Shown here piece by piece: positions 1-8,915 of a stretch of DNA of 64,000 nt; the stretch's first letter is position 1; each line of letters starts with the position of its first letter. The translations under genes and the position numbers were made by a program. A model generated the notes under the pieces. That model made no database searches. It was not told where the DNA came from and saw nothing but the letters and a program-made list of their open reading frames with translations. This DNA comes from Thiothrix sp. (GTDB taxonomy: Bacteria > Pseudomonadota > Gammaproteobacteria > Thiotrichales > Thiotrichaceae), in NCBI RefSeq assembly GCF_028714775.1, contig NZ_JAQTLS010000020.1, positions 17,688-81,687 of the forward strand, in the 5' to 3' direction.

Positions 1-1101
1 CAGGGTGATTGGCCCAGAAGTCAGGTCGCCTTTGGCATCGAAACTGATTTTGCCCGTCACGCCTTCGTAGCTGGTTTTCGCCAGTTCCGGCAGATATTTG
101 GCAGGGTCAGTGGAATCTGCGCGTTTCATGGCATCGACCATCACGTAGGCAGCGTCGTAAGCATACGGTGCGTACAACTGGATTTGCCCGTATTTGGCTT
201 CAAACTTTTGTTTGAAATCCGTACCTTTGGGCATTTTGTCCAACGGCAGGCCGGGGATGGAGGCAATCGCACCTTCCGCATCTGCGCCCGCGAGTTCAAT
301 GAATTTCGGGGTTTGCATCCCGTCACCGCCGAGCAATTGCGCGGTCATGCCTAATTGGCGCATTTGCTTGTTGATCGGGGCCGCTTGTGGATCCATGCCG
401 CCGAAGAAAATCACGTCCGGCGCTTTACCCTTGATGGAGGTCAGGATGGCGGAAAAATCGCTGGCCTTGTCGTTGGTGTGTTCCACTGCCACGACTTCAG
501 CGCCAGCGGCTTTCGCGGCTTTTTCCACTTCGGCTGCCAAACCTTGCCCGTAAGCGGTTTGGTCATCAATGATGGCAACTTTCTTGCCCAGCTTCGCGGC
601 GTAAGCACCCAATACTTTACCTTGCTGTTCGTCGTTGGTCATGACGCGGTAAGCGGTCTTAAAGCCTTGGGCGGTATATTTGATGGCGGTAGCGGAAGGG
701 GAGATTTGCGGGATGTTGTTGTCGGAATAGATTTTGGCGGCGGGGATGGTTGCACCGGAGTTCAAATGTCCAATAACCCCGACGATACCTGCGTCAACCA
801 TGCGTTGCGCGACGATGGTGGCGGTTTTGGGGTCGGCTTGGTCGTCTTCGCTCATCACTTCAAAGGTAACGGGTTTGCCACCGATCACGGGTTTGCTGGC
901 ATTGATTTCGTCAATCGCCAAACGGGCGCCGTTGTCATTGTCTTTACCGATGTGGGCTTGTGGGCCAGTCAGGGGGGAGGATTGCCCAATTTTGACCGGG
1001 CCATTGCCGCCAGCGGCAGCGCCTTCTTTTTTATCGCCACAGGCGGAAACGGTAAGGCCAACAGCCAAGGCAATGCTGAGTGCGAGCAAGGATGATTTCA
1101 T
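1..1101 (-). CDS. ABC transporter substrate-binding lipoprotein, branched-chain amino acid (LivK) type, 3' end cut by window edge
   Basis: The frame is open from the window edge to an ATG at 1101, giving 367 codons without a stop. The N-terminus is a lipoprotein signal: a basic start, a hydrophobic stretch and a lipobox V-S-A-C with Cys21 as the probable lipidation site. The mature part begins VKIGQSSPLTGPQAHIGKDN, the usual opening of periplasmic-binding-protein type 1 receptors of the Leu/Ile/Val class. Later segments (VIGHLNSGATIPAAKIY, GAEVVAVEHTNDKASDFSA) follow the same fold. It should bind an amino acid or amide in the periplasm and deliver it to a Liv-type permease. No permease genes are visible, so they may lie beyond the left edge. 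Family assignment is firm; the ligand is unknown. Confidence 0.88.
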   Translation of the reverse strand, partial: MKSSLLALSIALAVGLTVSACGDKKEGAAAGGNGPVKIGQSSPLTGPQAHIGKDNDNGARLAIDEINASKPVIGGKPVTFEVMSEDDQADPKTATIVAQRMVDAGIVGVIGHLNSGATIPAAKIYSDNNIPQISPSATAIKYTAQGFKTAYRVMTNDEQQGKVLGAYAAKLGKKVAIIDDQTAYGQGLAAEVEKAAKAAGAEVVAVEHTNDKASDFSAILTSIKGKAPDVIFFGGMDPQAAPINKQMRQLGMTAQLLGGDGMQTPKFIELAGADAEGAIASIPGLPLDKMPKGTDFKQKFEAKYGQIQLYAPYAYDAAYVMVDAMKRADSTDPAKYLPELAKTSYEGVTGKISFDAKGDLTSGPITL

Positions 1102-1144
1102 GTTGCGTGTTCCTCGAAGTTTCTGGTTTTTTGATTTTAGCCAA

Positions 1145-1627
1145 TTAATGGCGTTTCATGATACGGTCTTTTTCACGTCCCCAATCACGGGCTTTTTCGG
1201 TGTCACGTTTGTCGTGCTGCTGCTTGCCTTTGCCTAAGCCAATTTCGAGCTTCACCCGGTTATTTTTCCAGTACATCGCCAACGGAACAACGGCGTAACC
1301 TTTGCGGTCAACGGCGACATTGATCTTGAAAATTTCATTGCCGTGCAGCAGCAGCTTACGGGTACGCACGGAATCCGGGATGATGTGGGTGGAAGCTGAC
1401 AGCAAGGCGCTGATGTGCGCCCCGAACAAAAACATTTCGCCCTTGTCTTGGATCACATAGCTTTCTTTGAGTTGGACGCGCCCTTCGCGCAGGCTTTTGA
1501 CTTCCCAACCTTGCAGAACCATCCCCGCCTCGTAGGTTTGCTCAATGTAATAGTCGTGCCGTGCCTGTTTGTTCAGGGCAATGGTTTTCTGACCGGGAGT
1601 GCTTTTCTTCTTGGGTGTCTTTGCCAT
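1145..1627 (-). CDS. smpB: SsrA-binding protein SmpB
   Basis: The 160-residue protein starts [20 protein letters not shown] and ends with the basic tail typical of SmpB ([12 protein letters not shown]). The core contains [19 protein letters not shown], the tmRNA-binding OB-fold signature. SmpB carries tmRNA into stalled ribosomes for trans-translation. An upstream in-frame start would add 30 residues unlike any SmpB, so the ATG at 1627 was chosen. The ssrA RNA gene itself is not recognisable nearby. It is divergent from the FAD hydroxylase gene that begins at 1717. Confidence 0.97.
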   Translation of the reverse strand: MAKTPKKKSTPGQKTIALNKQARHDYYIEQTYEAGMVLQGWEVKSLREGRVQLKESYVIQDKGEMFLFGAHISALLSASTHIIPDSVRTRKLLLHGNEIFKINVAVDRKGYAVVPLAMYWKNNRVKLEIGLGKGKQQHDKRDTEKARDWGREKDRIMKRH

Positions 1628-1716
1628 GATTTTTGAAAAGGGTGTTACGTAAAATGTGGAATGATAACCGGAACGGCGTAGAATTGCTTCGATTCCTTGA
1701 CTGCCAGAGAACAACA

Positions 1717-2880
1717 ATGCAATACGACGTAATCATCGCCGGAGGCGGCATGGTCGGCTCCACACTCGCGTGCTTGCTGGGCAAGGCGGGTAAGCGTGTT
1801 GCGGTGCTGGAAGCGCACGAACCGCCGCCATTTTCCCCTGCTGACCCTTACGACCTGCGCGTTTCCGCGATTAGCCGCGCCTCGCAACGGGCATTGGCGC
1901 AAGCAGGTGCATGGGAAGGTGTGGTTGCCCGCCGTGCTTGCGCGTATGAGGTCATGCAAGTGTGGGATGCGACCGGCGACGGGGAAATCCGTTTCGATGC
2001 TGCCGATTTGGGCGAGCCGGATTTGGGGCACATCGTCGAAAACCGCATGATCCAATTGGCTTTGCTGGATGCGATCCGCGCCCTTGATGGTGTTGACCTG
2101 TATTGCCCCGACAAACTGGCGGCATTCACAGTGGATGAAACCAGCGTTAGCGTAACCTTAGACAGCGGCAAAACCTTACAAGCAGAATTATTGGTAGGGG
2201 CGGATGGCGCACAATCGAAAGTCCGCCAACTCGCAGGCATCGGGCTGGAAACCAACGATTACGGGCAAAAAGGCTTGGTGTGCGTGGTGCAAGCCGAGTT
2301 GCCGCACCAAGAAACCGCATGGCAACGTTTCATGCCGACAGGGCCGCTGGCGTTTTTACCGCTGGGCGATGGCTCTTGTTCCATCGTGTGGACTTTGCCC
2401 GCCGACCGCGCCGATGCGATGGTGCAGAAAAGCGAAGCGGATTTCTGCCTCGAATTGGCCGCCGCACTGGATCATCGTTTGGGCGGAATCACGGCAGTAG
2501 GTGAACGTGCGGCCTTTTCCCTGCGAGGTCGCCATGCCGAACCTTATATCCAAGAACGGCTCGCACTGGTCGGCGATGCTGCACATACGATTCATCCATT
2601 AGCGGGGCAGGGCGTAAACCTCGGTATTAAAGATGCGCTGGAATTGGCAAACCAACTCGTTCGCGCCTCCGGCGACCTTGGCAGTGAGAAAGTATTACGC
2701 GCCTACGAACGCGCCCGCCGTGGAGACAATGTGCTGACCCAGAAAGCGATGGAAGGCTTCCGCCTGCTATTCTGTAACACCTTGACACCGTGGAAAATCC
2801 TGCGCAATTCTGGGTTATCTATCATGAACCGCATGGGTTTCCTAAAATACGAAATCGCCAAGAAAGCGATGGGCATTTAA
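1717..2880 (+). CDS. FAD-dependent aromatic-ring hydroxylase of the UbiH/UbiF/UbiI family
   Basis: This 387-residue flavoprotein shows the three class A monooxygenase motifs: an N-terminal dinucleotide site ([20 protein letters not shown], with VLE after it), the DG motif ([17 protein letters not shown]) and the FAD-ribityl GD motif ([18 protein letters not shown]). The last sequence is characteristic of ubiquinone-pathway hydroxylases. The enzyme should hydroxylate the quinone ring at one of three positions; which one cannot be told from sequence alone. The ATG at 1717 directly precedes the FAD fold and has AGAGA upstream; the reading frame is open further 5' but that part looks non-coding. 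The next gene follows after 16 bp and may be co-transcribed. Confidence 0.9.
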   Translation: MQYDVIIAGGGMVGSTLACLLGKAGKRVAVLEAHEPPPFSPADPYDLRVSAISRASQRALAQAGAWEGVVARRACAYEVMQVWDATGDGEIRFDAADLGEPDLGHIVENRMIQLALLDAIRALDGVDLYCPDKLAAFTVDETSVSVTLDSGKTLQAELLVGADGAQSKVRQLAGIGLETNDYGQKGLVCVVQAELPHQETAWQRFMPTGPLAFLPLGDGSCSIVWTLPADRADAMVQKSEADFCLELAAALDHRLGGITAVGERAAFSLRGRHAEPYIQERLALVGDAAHTIHPLAGQGVNLGIKDALELANQLVRASGDLGSEKVLRAYERARRGDNVLTQKAMEGFRLLFCNTLTPWKILRNSGLSIMNRMGFLKYEIAKKAMGI

Positions 2881-2896
2881 ACGCTGGAGGATTTTC

Positions 2897-3802
2897 ATGA
2901 AACAACTTTCTCGCTGGGCAAGCATTGCCGCATTCACGTTATTTAGCGCCTTTTCTGCCGTGCAGGCGGAAGAAGTGATTGCCAAACAAGGTGACATTAC
3001 CTTGCGCGGCGACCTGTCATTGGCAGAGGGTAAAACTACCAAAGACGGTGTGATCCTCATGTTGCACGGCACATTGGCGCACAACCAAATGGAAATCATG
3101 CAGTCATTGGCAGGTTTGCTGAAGGAAAGCGGCTATAACACCCTCAATATCAACCTCAGTTTTGGCATCGACAAGCGCCCATCCGCGATGCTTGATTGCA
3201 CCATTGAGCACAAACATAAACACGAAGACGCAGTTGCCGAACTCGATACATGGATGAATTGGCTGAAAGCACAAGGTGCGAGCAAAGTAGTGCTGCTGGG
3301 ACATTCGCGCGGTGGCAACCAAGTGTCGTGGTACGCAGCGGAAAAAGATTCCGACCTGTTGGAAAAAGTCGTCGCCATTGCTCCCGCAACGTGGGATGCC
3401 GGAAACGCTGCCAAAGAATACGAAGAGCGTTACACAAAACCGTTGGCGGATGTATTGGGCGAAGCGCAGAAATTGGTCGATGCAGGCAAGGGCGATACCG
3501 TCATGGACTTGCCCGGTTTTGTTTATTGCGAAAAAGCGAAAGCTACGGCGGCAGCTTTCGTCTCTTACTATAAGGATGATGAACGCAAAAATACCCCTAG
3601 CCTGCTGCCTAAAATCAAAAAGCCTATGCTGATAGCAAGGGGTTCGGCGGATGAGGTTGTGGCTGATTTGCCTGCCAAATTGGAAAAGGTGAAGCAGGAT
3701 AATTTGACCGTGGAAACCATTGACGGCGCTGACCACTTCTTCCTAGACTTGTACGCTGATGAATTGGCGGAAAAAATTGTCACCTTTGTTGGCTGGAAAT
3801 AA
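2897..3802 (+). CDS. secreted alpha/beta hydrolase
   Basis: The 301-residue protein starts with a Sec signal peptide ending near AVQAEE. The mature part is an alpha/beta hydrolase: an oxyanion-hole region (VILMLHGTLAHN), nucleophile elbow GHSRGG, an acid in ARGSADEVVAD and the catalytic histidine in DGADHFFLD. A GGAG ribosome site lies just before the ATG. The substrate is unknown; the protein is probably periplasmic. It resembles uncharacterised esterase- or carboxypeptidase-like hydrolases found in many proteobacteria. Confidence 0.8.
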   Translation: MKQLSRWASIAAFTLFSAFSAVQAEEVIAKQGDITLRGDLSLAEGKTTKDGVILMLHGTLAHNQMEIMQSLAGLLKESGYNTLNINLSFGIDKRPSAMLDCTIEHKHKHEDAVAELDTWMNWLKAQGASKVVLLGHSRGGNQVSWYAAEKDSDLLEKVVAIAPATWDAGNAAKEYEERYTKPLADVLGEAQKLVDAGKGDTVMDLPGFVYCEKAKATAAAFVSYYKDDERKNTPSLLPKIKKPMLIARGSADEVVADLPAKLEKVKQDNLTVETIDGADHFFLDLYADELAEKIVTFVGWK

Positions 3803-3819
3803 CGCCTGACGCTTTGTCG

Positions 3820-3841
3820 CAGAGAACCCACCAGTTCTCTG
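3820..3841. other. stem-loop between hydrolase and nucleotidase genes
   Basis: A perfect 8-bp inverted repeat (CAGAGAAC / GTTCTCTG) with a 6-nt loop starts 17 bp after the hydrolase stop codon. There is no T-run after it on either strand, so it is not a classic intrinsic terminator. It could be a processing or weak termination structure. Confidence 0.35.
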
Positions 3842-3910
3842 TGGCGCGTACAAGCTACGTTGATGTGGCCTACAATTTAAGAATAATGACTTTAACAAAG
3901 AGGCTTGCCG

Positions 3911-5539
3911 ATGAAACGTTTACTCGCTTTACTTCTGATTACTTCTTGTATTACTGCTTGTGCTTGGTTGCCGGGGCAGGCGCAAGAAACGCCAGCGCCA
4001 AACCCTATCACCAAACGGGCTAGCATCCTTGTCATCAATGATATTTACCGACTTGATAACTTGCCCTACGTGCGCAGTCTGAGGGCTGCGCTGGAAGAAA
4101 AGGAGGGTGATGTCCTGCTGTTACATGCAGGCGACTTTCTGTTCCCTTCGCTCTTGAGCCAGCGCTACGATGGCGAGCAGATGGTCAATGTGCTGAGCTA
4201 TCTGGATGGCGATGGCAAAGCCTTTGACGAACGCATGTTCATTACCTTCGGCAACCACGAGTTCGAGAAGGGTAAGTTGAAACACGCCGAGATGCTGCAA
4301 AAGCGTATCACCGAATCGCAGTTCGCGTGGTTGGGGACGAATGTGGAGTTCCGCGAAATTTCACCGGGGCGGCGCATGGTGCAGGCCGATAACTTGCTGC
4401 CGAGCAAAATCCTGACGGTGAATGGCATGAAAGTTGGCATAGTGAGTGCAACGACGGATGTAAAAGGGGCAGATTACATCCAGCGTTTCATTCCGCCACA
4501 AGAAGCTGTGCGCAATGTTACCCGTGAATTGCGCAAACAGGGGGCGGAAGTTGTGATTGCTGTGACTCACCAAACCGTGCAGGAAGATAAAGATTTGCTC
4601 ACGGCCTTGGGTGACGATGCCCCTGACCTGATTGCAGGCGGGCACGAACATGAACGCCAAAGTTTACAGGTTAACGGGCGGCGCATTGTCAAAGCCGATG
4701 CGGATGCCGTCAGTGCTACCATTGTGCGTTTGAGTGTGACGGGCAGCAAACTGCCACAAGCATCGCTGGAATTTGTTGATTTACCCGGCAAGTACGCTGC
4801 CGACAGCACCGTGCAGCAGCAAGTTACCCATTGGGAGAACCGCTTTGGGCAGGAATACTGCGCGGAAAAGAATGCCCCGGCAGATTGCTTGGCTAGCGTG
4901 TTGGGCAAGACACAAGTGGAATTGAAGGCCGAAGAACTGACTATCCGTCGCTTTGAAACCAATATCGGCGACTGGCTGGTGGATATTGCCCGTGAACAAT
5001 TTGCTGCACAGGGCGCACAAGTGGCGTTCCTCAATTCCGGCGGGATGCGCTTAAACCAAAATATCCCCGCAGGTGACATTACCCGCAAACACATTGATAC
5101 CCTATTCGGCTACCCAGCACGCTTGGTGATGCTCAAATTGACAGGCAAGCAACTGCAAGCCGTGGTTGACCGTTCCATCCAAGCGTGGACAGGTAACGGG
5201 CATTGGCTGCAAATCAGCGGTTTCGCCTTCCGCCACAACCCCGATAAAGGCACGGCAGAAGACCTCAGCCTCATCACCCCGCAAGGTCTGCGCCCGGTCA
5301 AGCCGGATGAAACCATCTATGCGGTAACGGGCGATTACCTAATCGACAGCAGCGGCGACCAAGACGGTTACACCATGCTCAGCGACAAACTGATTGTCGA
5401 TCCTGCTCAACCGCGCATCGAACTCAAGGATCAAGTGGTAAAAGCCTTGCAACAAGCAGGCAGCACAGGCATTGCACCTAAGGTCGAAGGGCGGATATGC
5501 AATACTGCCGTGAAAGGTTCCCCCTGTTTGCTGGACTAA
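3911..5539 (+). CDS. 5'-nucleotidase / 2',3'-cyclic phosphodiesterase family lipoprotein
   Basis: The 542-residue protein has a lipoprotein signal with lipobox I-T-A-C. The N-terminal calcineurin-like metallophosphatase domain shows VINDIY, LLHAGDF, FGNHEFEKG and AGGHEHERQ, giving the expected di-metal ligands. The C-terminal 5'-nucleotidase domain shows NSGGMRLNQNIPAGDIT and the substrate-clamping region LFGYPARLVMLKLTG. Such enzymes dephosphorylate nucleotides or related phosphoesters in the periplasm. AAAGAGG lies 8 nt before the ATG at 3911; a TTG two codons earlier is less likely. The first motif has N-D-I where many relatives have N-D-x-H, so the first metal site may be altered. It converges with the next gene, overlapping by 4 bp. 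Confidence 0.88.
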   Translation: MKRLLALLLITSCITACAWLPGQAQETPAPNPITKRASILVINDIYRLDNLPYVRSLRAALEEKEGDVLLLHAGDFLFPSLLSQRYDGEQMVNVLSYLDGDGKAFDERMFITFGNHEFEKGKLKHAEMLQKRITESQFAWLGTNVEFREISPGRRMVQADNLLPSKILTVNGMKVGIVSATTDVKGADYIQRFIPPQEAVRNVTRELRKQGAEVVIAVTHQTVQEDKDLLTALGDDAPDLIAGGHEHERQSLQVNGRRIVKADADAVSATIVRLSVTGSKLPQASLEFVDLPGKYAADSTVQQQVTHWENRFGQEYCAEKNAPADCLASVLGKTQVELKAEELTIRRFETNIGDWLVDIAREQFAAQGAQVAFLNSGGMRLNQNIPAGDITRKHIDTLFGYPARLVMLKLTGKQLQAVVDRSIQAWTGNGHWLQISGFAFRHNPDKGTAEDLSLITPQGLRPVKPDETIYAVTGDYLIDSSGDQDGYTMLSDKLIVDPAQPRIELKDQVVKALQQAGSTGIAPKVEGRICNTAVKGSPCLLD

Positions 5540-6108
5540 CTTTTGCCTTCCAATAGCCCCAACCGCACCAGCACCTTCTTATAGGTGCTGAGGGTTTCCG
5601 GCATCAATACGCGCTGGATGTAGTCCAGTGCCCACTTGCGGTCACGTGGCCCTAGGCTTTCGGCGATGAAGTTGGCGAACGCAAGGCTCATGGAAAACCC
5701 CGGTTCTTGCCCGACTTTTCCCCATGTGGTTTCGGCATAATCCGCCATGCGCTGATTAAGCTTATTGATGAACGGGTTGCGGTAATCGCCGGGGCCACCG
5801 AAGTCGCGGGCATTATCTTGTACGTGGTCGGCAATTTTGACGGCAAAGCTGCTGACTAGCGTGCTGCGGTCTTCATCGTTCAGCACGTCATAGGCGATGC
5901 GGTCGAGGATGTGGATCATGAACGCCATGATTTCTTCCATTACCATCACTCGCTGCATCTGGGTATCGGTCTGGAAATTCTCGTTTTCGATTTCCAGCAA
6001 TGCCTTCATGCCGATCTTCCACGCATTGAAGGCCAGCACGCTGACGGTATCTTCCAGCGAAACTTCACGTTCCTGCTTGCTCCATTTGGTGTTCAGGCGT
6101 ATGCGCAC
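5536..6108 (-). CDS. conserved hypothetical protein, 190 aa
   Basis: I do not recognise a named domain. The protein is soluble, mixed alpha-helical by appearance, without signal peptide or membrane segment. It opens MRIRLNTKWSKQEREVSLED and has a stretch ADHVQDNARDFGGPGDYRNP in the middle. A start at 6108 preceded by GGAAA suits the length. The coding character is good and the gene is convergent with the nucleotidase, so a product is likely. Function unknown. Confidence 0.7.
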   Translation of the reverse strand: MRIRLNTKWSKQEREVSLEDTVSVLAFNAWKIGMKALLEIENENFQTDTQMQRVMVMEEIMAFMIHILDRIAYDVLNDEDRSTLVSSFAVKIADHVQDNARDFGGPGDYRNPFINKLNQRMADYAETTWGKVGQEPGFSMSLAFANFIAESLGPRDRKWALDYIQRVLMPETLSTYKKVLVRLGLLEGKS

Positions 6109-6529
6109 TTGGGGTTTCCTCTCTCAAAACATAAACTGGAGGGCATTATAGTGGCAGTGCCTGCGGGAATGCGAATACAGCCACATGATTGAGCTTTCTT
6201 CCCCTTATCAGCTATCATTGCCGCGCTTGCACGTCAGGGTGGTGGGTTGAACCTGAAATCCTTGCCGGACTTCAGTCTGGCCTGCCGCTAGACTTAGCGC
6301 TTAGCCTGTTGAAATAAAAAGCAATCTACCGTTTGTCTATTTTTCATGCTTGTAATCGGTAGATGATGTGGCATTTTTGCAACATCTGGGCTAAACTTTG
6401 TAGCGTAATTGCAAAAAAGCTGTTGCAAGACGCTGACGAGGGATGTATAAATACACCCGTCAGATTGAACAAAAATCTCGGATTGAAACAACTTAAATCC
6501 TCAGGACAAACCTTAATAGGAGTCGACTC
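6109..6529. other. 421-bp non-coding leader region of the porin gene
   Basis: No credible gene lies here. A GC-rich inverted repeat (GCCGGACT / AGTCTGGC) sits at 6264-6281, and a clear promoter lies at 6423-6451. The 3' part is AT-rich and reads as a regulatory leader for the porin. Confidence 0.6.
6423..6451 (+). promoter_or_regulatory. sigma-70 type promoter of the porin gene
   Basis: A -35 box TTGCAA and a -10 box TATAAA are separated by exactly 17 bp. The predicted start point near 6458 leaves a leader of about 70 nt before the porin ATG, whose ribosome site TAGGAG lies at 6517-6522. Confidence 0.6.
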
Positions 6530-7567
6530 ATGAAAAAATTACTCGTAATCGCAGTTGCCGCAGCACTGGCTGCTCCTGCTGCAATGGCTGATACCACCCT
6601 GTACGGCAAACTGCACGCTTCCGTAGGTTCTGTTAAAACAACTACTGGTACAGTATCTACTACTTCAAAAGCAGTAGAAAGCCACTCTTCACGTTTGGGT
6701 GTAAAAGGTTCTACCGCGCTGGATAACGGCATGGAAGCAACCTACGGCTTGGAATACGGTCTTAACCTTGATGGTGACAACGGTGGTGGTACTACTAGTG
6801 CAGCTACTGGTACGGCTGCCGCTGATACTTTAACGTCTCGTAACACTTTCGTTGGCTTGAAAGGCAAATTCGGCGAAGTTCGCGTTGGTAAGCATGATAC
6901 TCCTGCTAAATTGGCAACTGCTGGTCAAGATGTTTTTGCTGATACTTATGCTGATATGTCTAACATCGTTAATGCGGATCAAAATCGTGTAAACAATGCT
7001 GTTGCATACATCAATAAGTTTGGCCCTGTTACCTTCGCAACTGCTTACACAACTAGTGGTATTGGTGCGGCTGATACTGCGGGCAATGCACATAGCACAA
7101 TGTTGGCTTATGGCAATGGTCCTTGGTCTGCTGCCTTGGGTTATACTGCTGTTAAGACCAACGTTGAGACGGCTGCTGCGGTTCAGTCTGTTAAGCAAAC
7201 CAACTTGGGTTTGGGTTGGAAGTCTGAAGCAGGCCACGCAGTCAACTTGATCATGGAAAATGACAAGAATACAAATGGCACTGCGAACACTAGCACTAAA
7301 GAAAAAACCACCTTGTTGAATGGCGTTTACAAAATGGGTAACGTTGGTCTGAAAGCGCAAGTTGGTTCACGTAAAGGTTCTGGTGCAGCTAATGCAGATG
7401 CTAATGGTACAGAAAAATTGACATCTGTGGGTGTTGATTACAGCTTGGGCAAGAAAACTTCTGTTTACTTGCTGAGTAGCAGCAACAAAAACACTGGCGC
7501 AGTCAGTGGTGCAGCATTGAAAACTGATACCAAAGCAACTGCAATTGGTTTGGTTACTGAATTCTAA
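6530..7567 (+). CDS. general outer-membrane porin
   Basis: The 345-residue protein starts with a textbook signal peptide (cleavage after AAMA, mature start DTTLYGKLHAS). It has alternating amphipathic beta segments rich in Gly, Thr and Asn, and ends with a terminal Phe (IGLVTEF), the signal recognised by the BAM machinery. It belongs to the Gram-negative porin family that forms trimeric 16-stranded channels for small hydrophilic solutes. Conserved landmarks include SRLGVKGSTALDNGMEATYG and NTFVGLKGKFGEVRVGKHD, the latter leading into the constriction loop. The strong promoter, good ribosome site and terminator suggest high expression. Confidence 0.92.
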   Translation: MKKLLVIAVAAALAAPAAMADTTLYGKLHASVGSVKTTTGTVSTTSKAVESHSSRLGVKGSTALDNGMEATYGLEYGLNLDGDNGGGTTSAATGTAAADTLTSRNTFVGLKGKFGEVRVGKHDTPAKLATAGQDVFADTYADMSNIVNADQNRVNNAVAYINKFGPVTFATAYTTSGIGAADTAGNAHSTMLAYGNGPWSAALGYTAVKTNVETAAAVQSVKQTNLGLGWKSEAGHAVNLIMENDKNTNGTANTSTKEKTTLLNGVYKMGNVGLKAQVGSRKGSGAANADANGTEKLTSVGVDYSLGKKTSVYLLSSSNKNTGAVSGAALKTDTKATAIGLVTEF

Positions 7568-7597
7568 GCCTAACGGTTTGGTTTACAGTTGAGAGAA

Positions 7598-7620
7598 AAG
7601 CGCCTTCGGGCGCTTTTTTC
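7598..7620 (+). terminator. intrinsic terminator of the porin gene
   Basis: A 7-bp stem AAGCGCC / GGCGCTT closes a TTCG tetraloop and is followed by a run of T residues, 31 bp after the porin stop codon. Confidence 0.92.
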
Positions 7621-7689
7621 GTTTGAAGTTGTAGTGTGTGTGTTGGGTGTGTAAAAATGGTGTGAGTAAGTGAAGAGAGAGGTTAGCCT

Positions 7690-7911
7690 ATGCACCGTGT
7701 TAATGTGATGTTGAAAGATGAAACGTGGTCTGCGTTGCAGTCTTTGCCCAAAGGCGAGCGTAGCCAGTTCGTTAATGAGGCATTGATATTGTCGTTCAAT
7801 TTACGTCGTCGTCAGCAAGCGGCGCTCCGTTTGGCGCATTTGCGCAGTGGCATGATGCCTGTGAAAGTGAACCTGACGGAAGTCGTGCGTGAGTTGAGGG
7901 ACGCACATTGA
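7690..7911 (+). CDS. antitoxin of a VapBC-type pair (ribbon-helix-helix like)
   Basis: This 73-residue protein begins MHRVNVMLKDETWSALQSL, a short strand followed by helices as in ribbon-helix-helix antitoxins, and has a basic middle (NLRRRQQAALRLAHLRSG). It should bind its own operator and neutralise the PIN-domain toxin encoded directly downstream. The stop codon overlaps the toxin start (TTGA), giving translational coupling. The antitoxin sequence is divergent, so the call leans on context. Confidence 0.75.
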   Translation: MHRVNVMLKDETWSALQSLPKGERSQFVNEALILSFNLRRRQQAALRLAHLRSGMMPVKVNLTEVVRELRDAH

Positions 7912-8336
7912 GCAGCCTGCCTATCTGGGTTGTTGATGCCAGTGTGTTGCTGAAATGGTTGTTGCCTGCTGAGCAGGAAGATTATGTGCTGCAAGCGGAT
8001 GCTATTCGTGATGCCTTGTGTGATGGGCATATTGAGGTCGTTGTACCAGAATTATGGCGTTTTGAGGTGGGGAACACATTGTGTCGGTTGATGCCACAAT
8101 ATGCACAAGAATTACTAAGTTTGTGTGTTGATTTGGGTGTGAAGGATGTAAAAAATGATCAATGGATGTGCGAAGCTGTCAGGTTGGCAACAACCTATCC
8201 TGTGACGTTTTATGATGCGAGTTACCATGCCGTCTCAAAAATGTTAGGTGGCACATTAGTAACGGCAGACAAGCGTTATGCCGATAAAGTGTCGCAGGAA
8301 GGCAGTGTTATCCATTTGCAGGAGTGGGTAATTTAG
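7908..8336 (+). CDS. PIN-domain ribonuclease toxin (VapC-like)
   Basis: The 142-residue protein has the acidic constellation of PIN nucleases: Asp in WVVDASVLLKW, Glu in RFEVGNTL, Asp in TFYDASYHAVS and Asp in LVTADKRYADK. VapC-type toxins cleave specific structured RNAs, often tRNA or rRNA, and are held inactive by the antitoxin. Translation appears to begin at a TTG that overlaps the antitoxin stop codon by 4 nt. Length and motif spacing are normal, so the toxin looks intact. Confidence 0.85.
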   Translation: MSSLPIWVVDASVLLKWLLPAEQEDYVLQADAIRDALCDGHIEVVVPELWRFEVGNTLCRLMPQYAQELLSLCVDLGVKDVKNDQWMCEAVRLATTYPVTFYDASYHAVSKMLGGTLVTADKRYADKVSQEGSVIHLQEWVI

Positions 8337-8830
8337 TGGCTCAAGTACTTTCTCGCCAATGCCAACCCTGCACAGCTTGCTGCGACGGTTGGGTACAAAT
8401 GAACATCAAGGGTGCGGATGTCTACCCCGGTTGTGCTTGCCCGCACAGTACTGGCAAAGGTTGCAACGACTACGCTAACCGCCCTATTGACCCCTGCGAC
8501 AATTTCAACTGCGGTTGGGTAATCCCCAATAGCCCGCTACCCGTATGGATGAAACCCAACGAAGCCAAAGTCATGGTGCTGTTCAATAAGCTCCAGTGGC
8601 GTGGCTTGCCGGTAGATTTGGCGGTTCCGGTGGGTAAGCGTATTCCGCCGCGTGCTTTGAATTGGCTTAAACAGTTTGCGGAACAACGGGGGCGTCCGTT
8701 GGTTTACACCGAGCAAACTATCGAGAATGGCAAGTTCCAGAAAGACCAACAGACCATCGCCTACGGCCCGGCAGATTTCCAGCAGGAGATAGCTGCGAAA
8801 ATTGCCCAAGGCCAGCGCTTGTGGCATTAG
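8336..8830 (+). CDS. YkgJ-like cysteine-cluster protein
   Basis: The 164-residue protein carries a dense N-terminal cysteine array (CQPCTACCDGW, then PGCACPH, GKGCNDY, PCDNFNCGW) similar to zinc/iron-binding cysteine-cluster proteins of the YkgJ group. The C-terminal half has no recognised motif. GGAG lies 9-10 nt before a GTG at 8336, whose first base is the last base of the vapC stop codon; a GTG at 8324 is too close to the ribosome site. Metal binding is likely; function is unknown. The position makes it a third cistron after the toxin-antitoxin genes. Confidence 0.65.
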   Translation: MAQVLSRQCQPCTACCDGWVQMNIKGADVYPGCACPHSTGKGCNDYANRPIDPCDNFNCGWVIPNSPLPVWMKPNEAKVMVLFNKLQWRGLPVDLAVPVGKRIPPRALNWLKQFAEQRGRPLVYTEQTIENGKFQKDQQTIAYGPADFQQEIAAKIAQGQRLWH

Positions 8831-8915
8831 CCAATTCCTTTTGTAGCCTACGGTTTTTTTCAATGCTGCGCCGCGTTACACTACGCATCTTTGCACTAGG
8901 GCGTTCAGAAATACT

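Noticed and set aside
1633..1716. 5' extension of the FAD hydroxylase frame
   Set aside because: The added 28 residues do not resemble the family, and the ATG at 1717 sits directly before the dinucleotide-binding motif.
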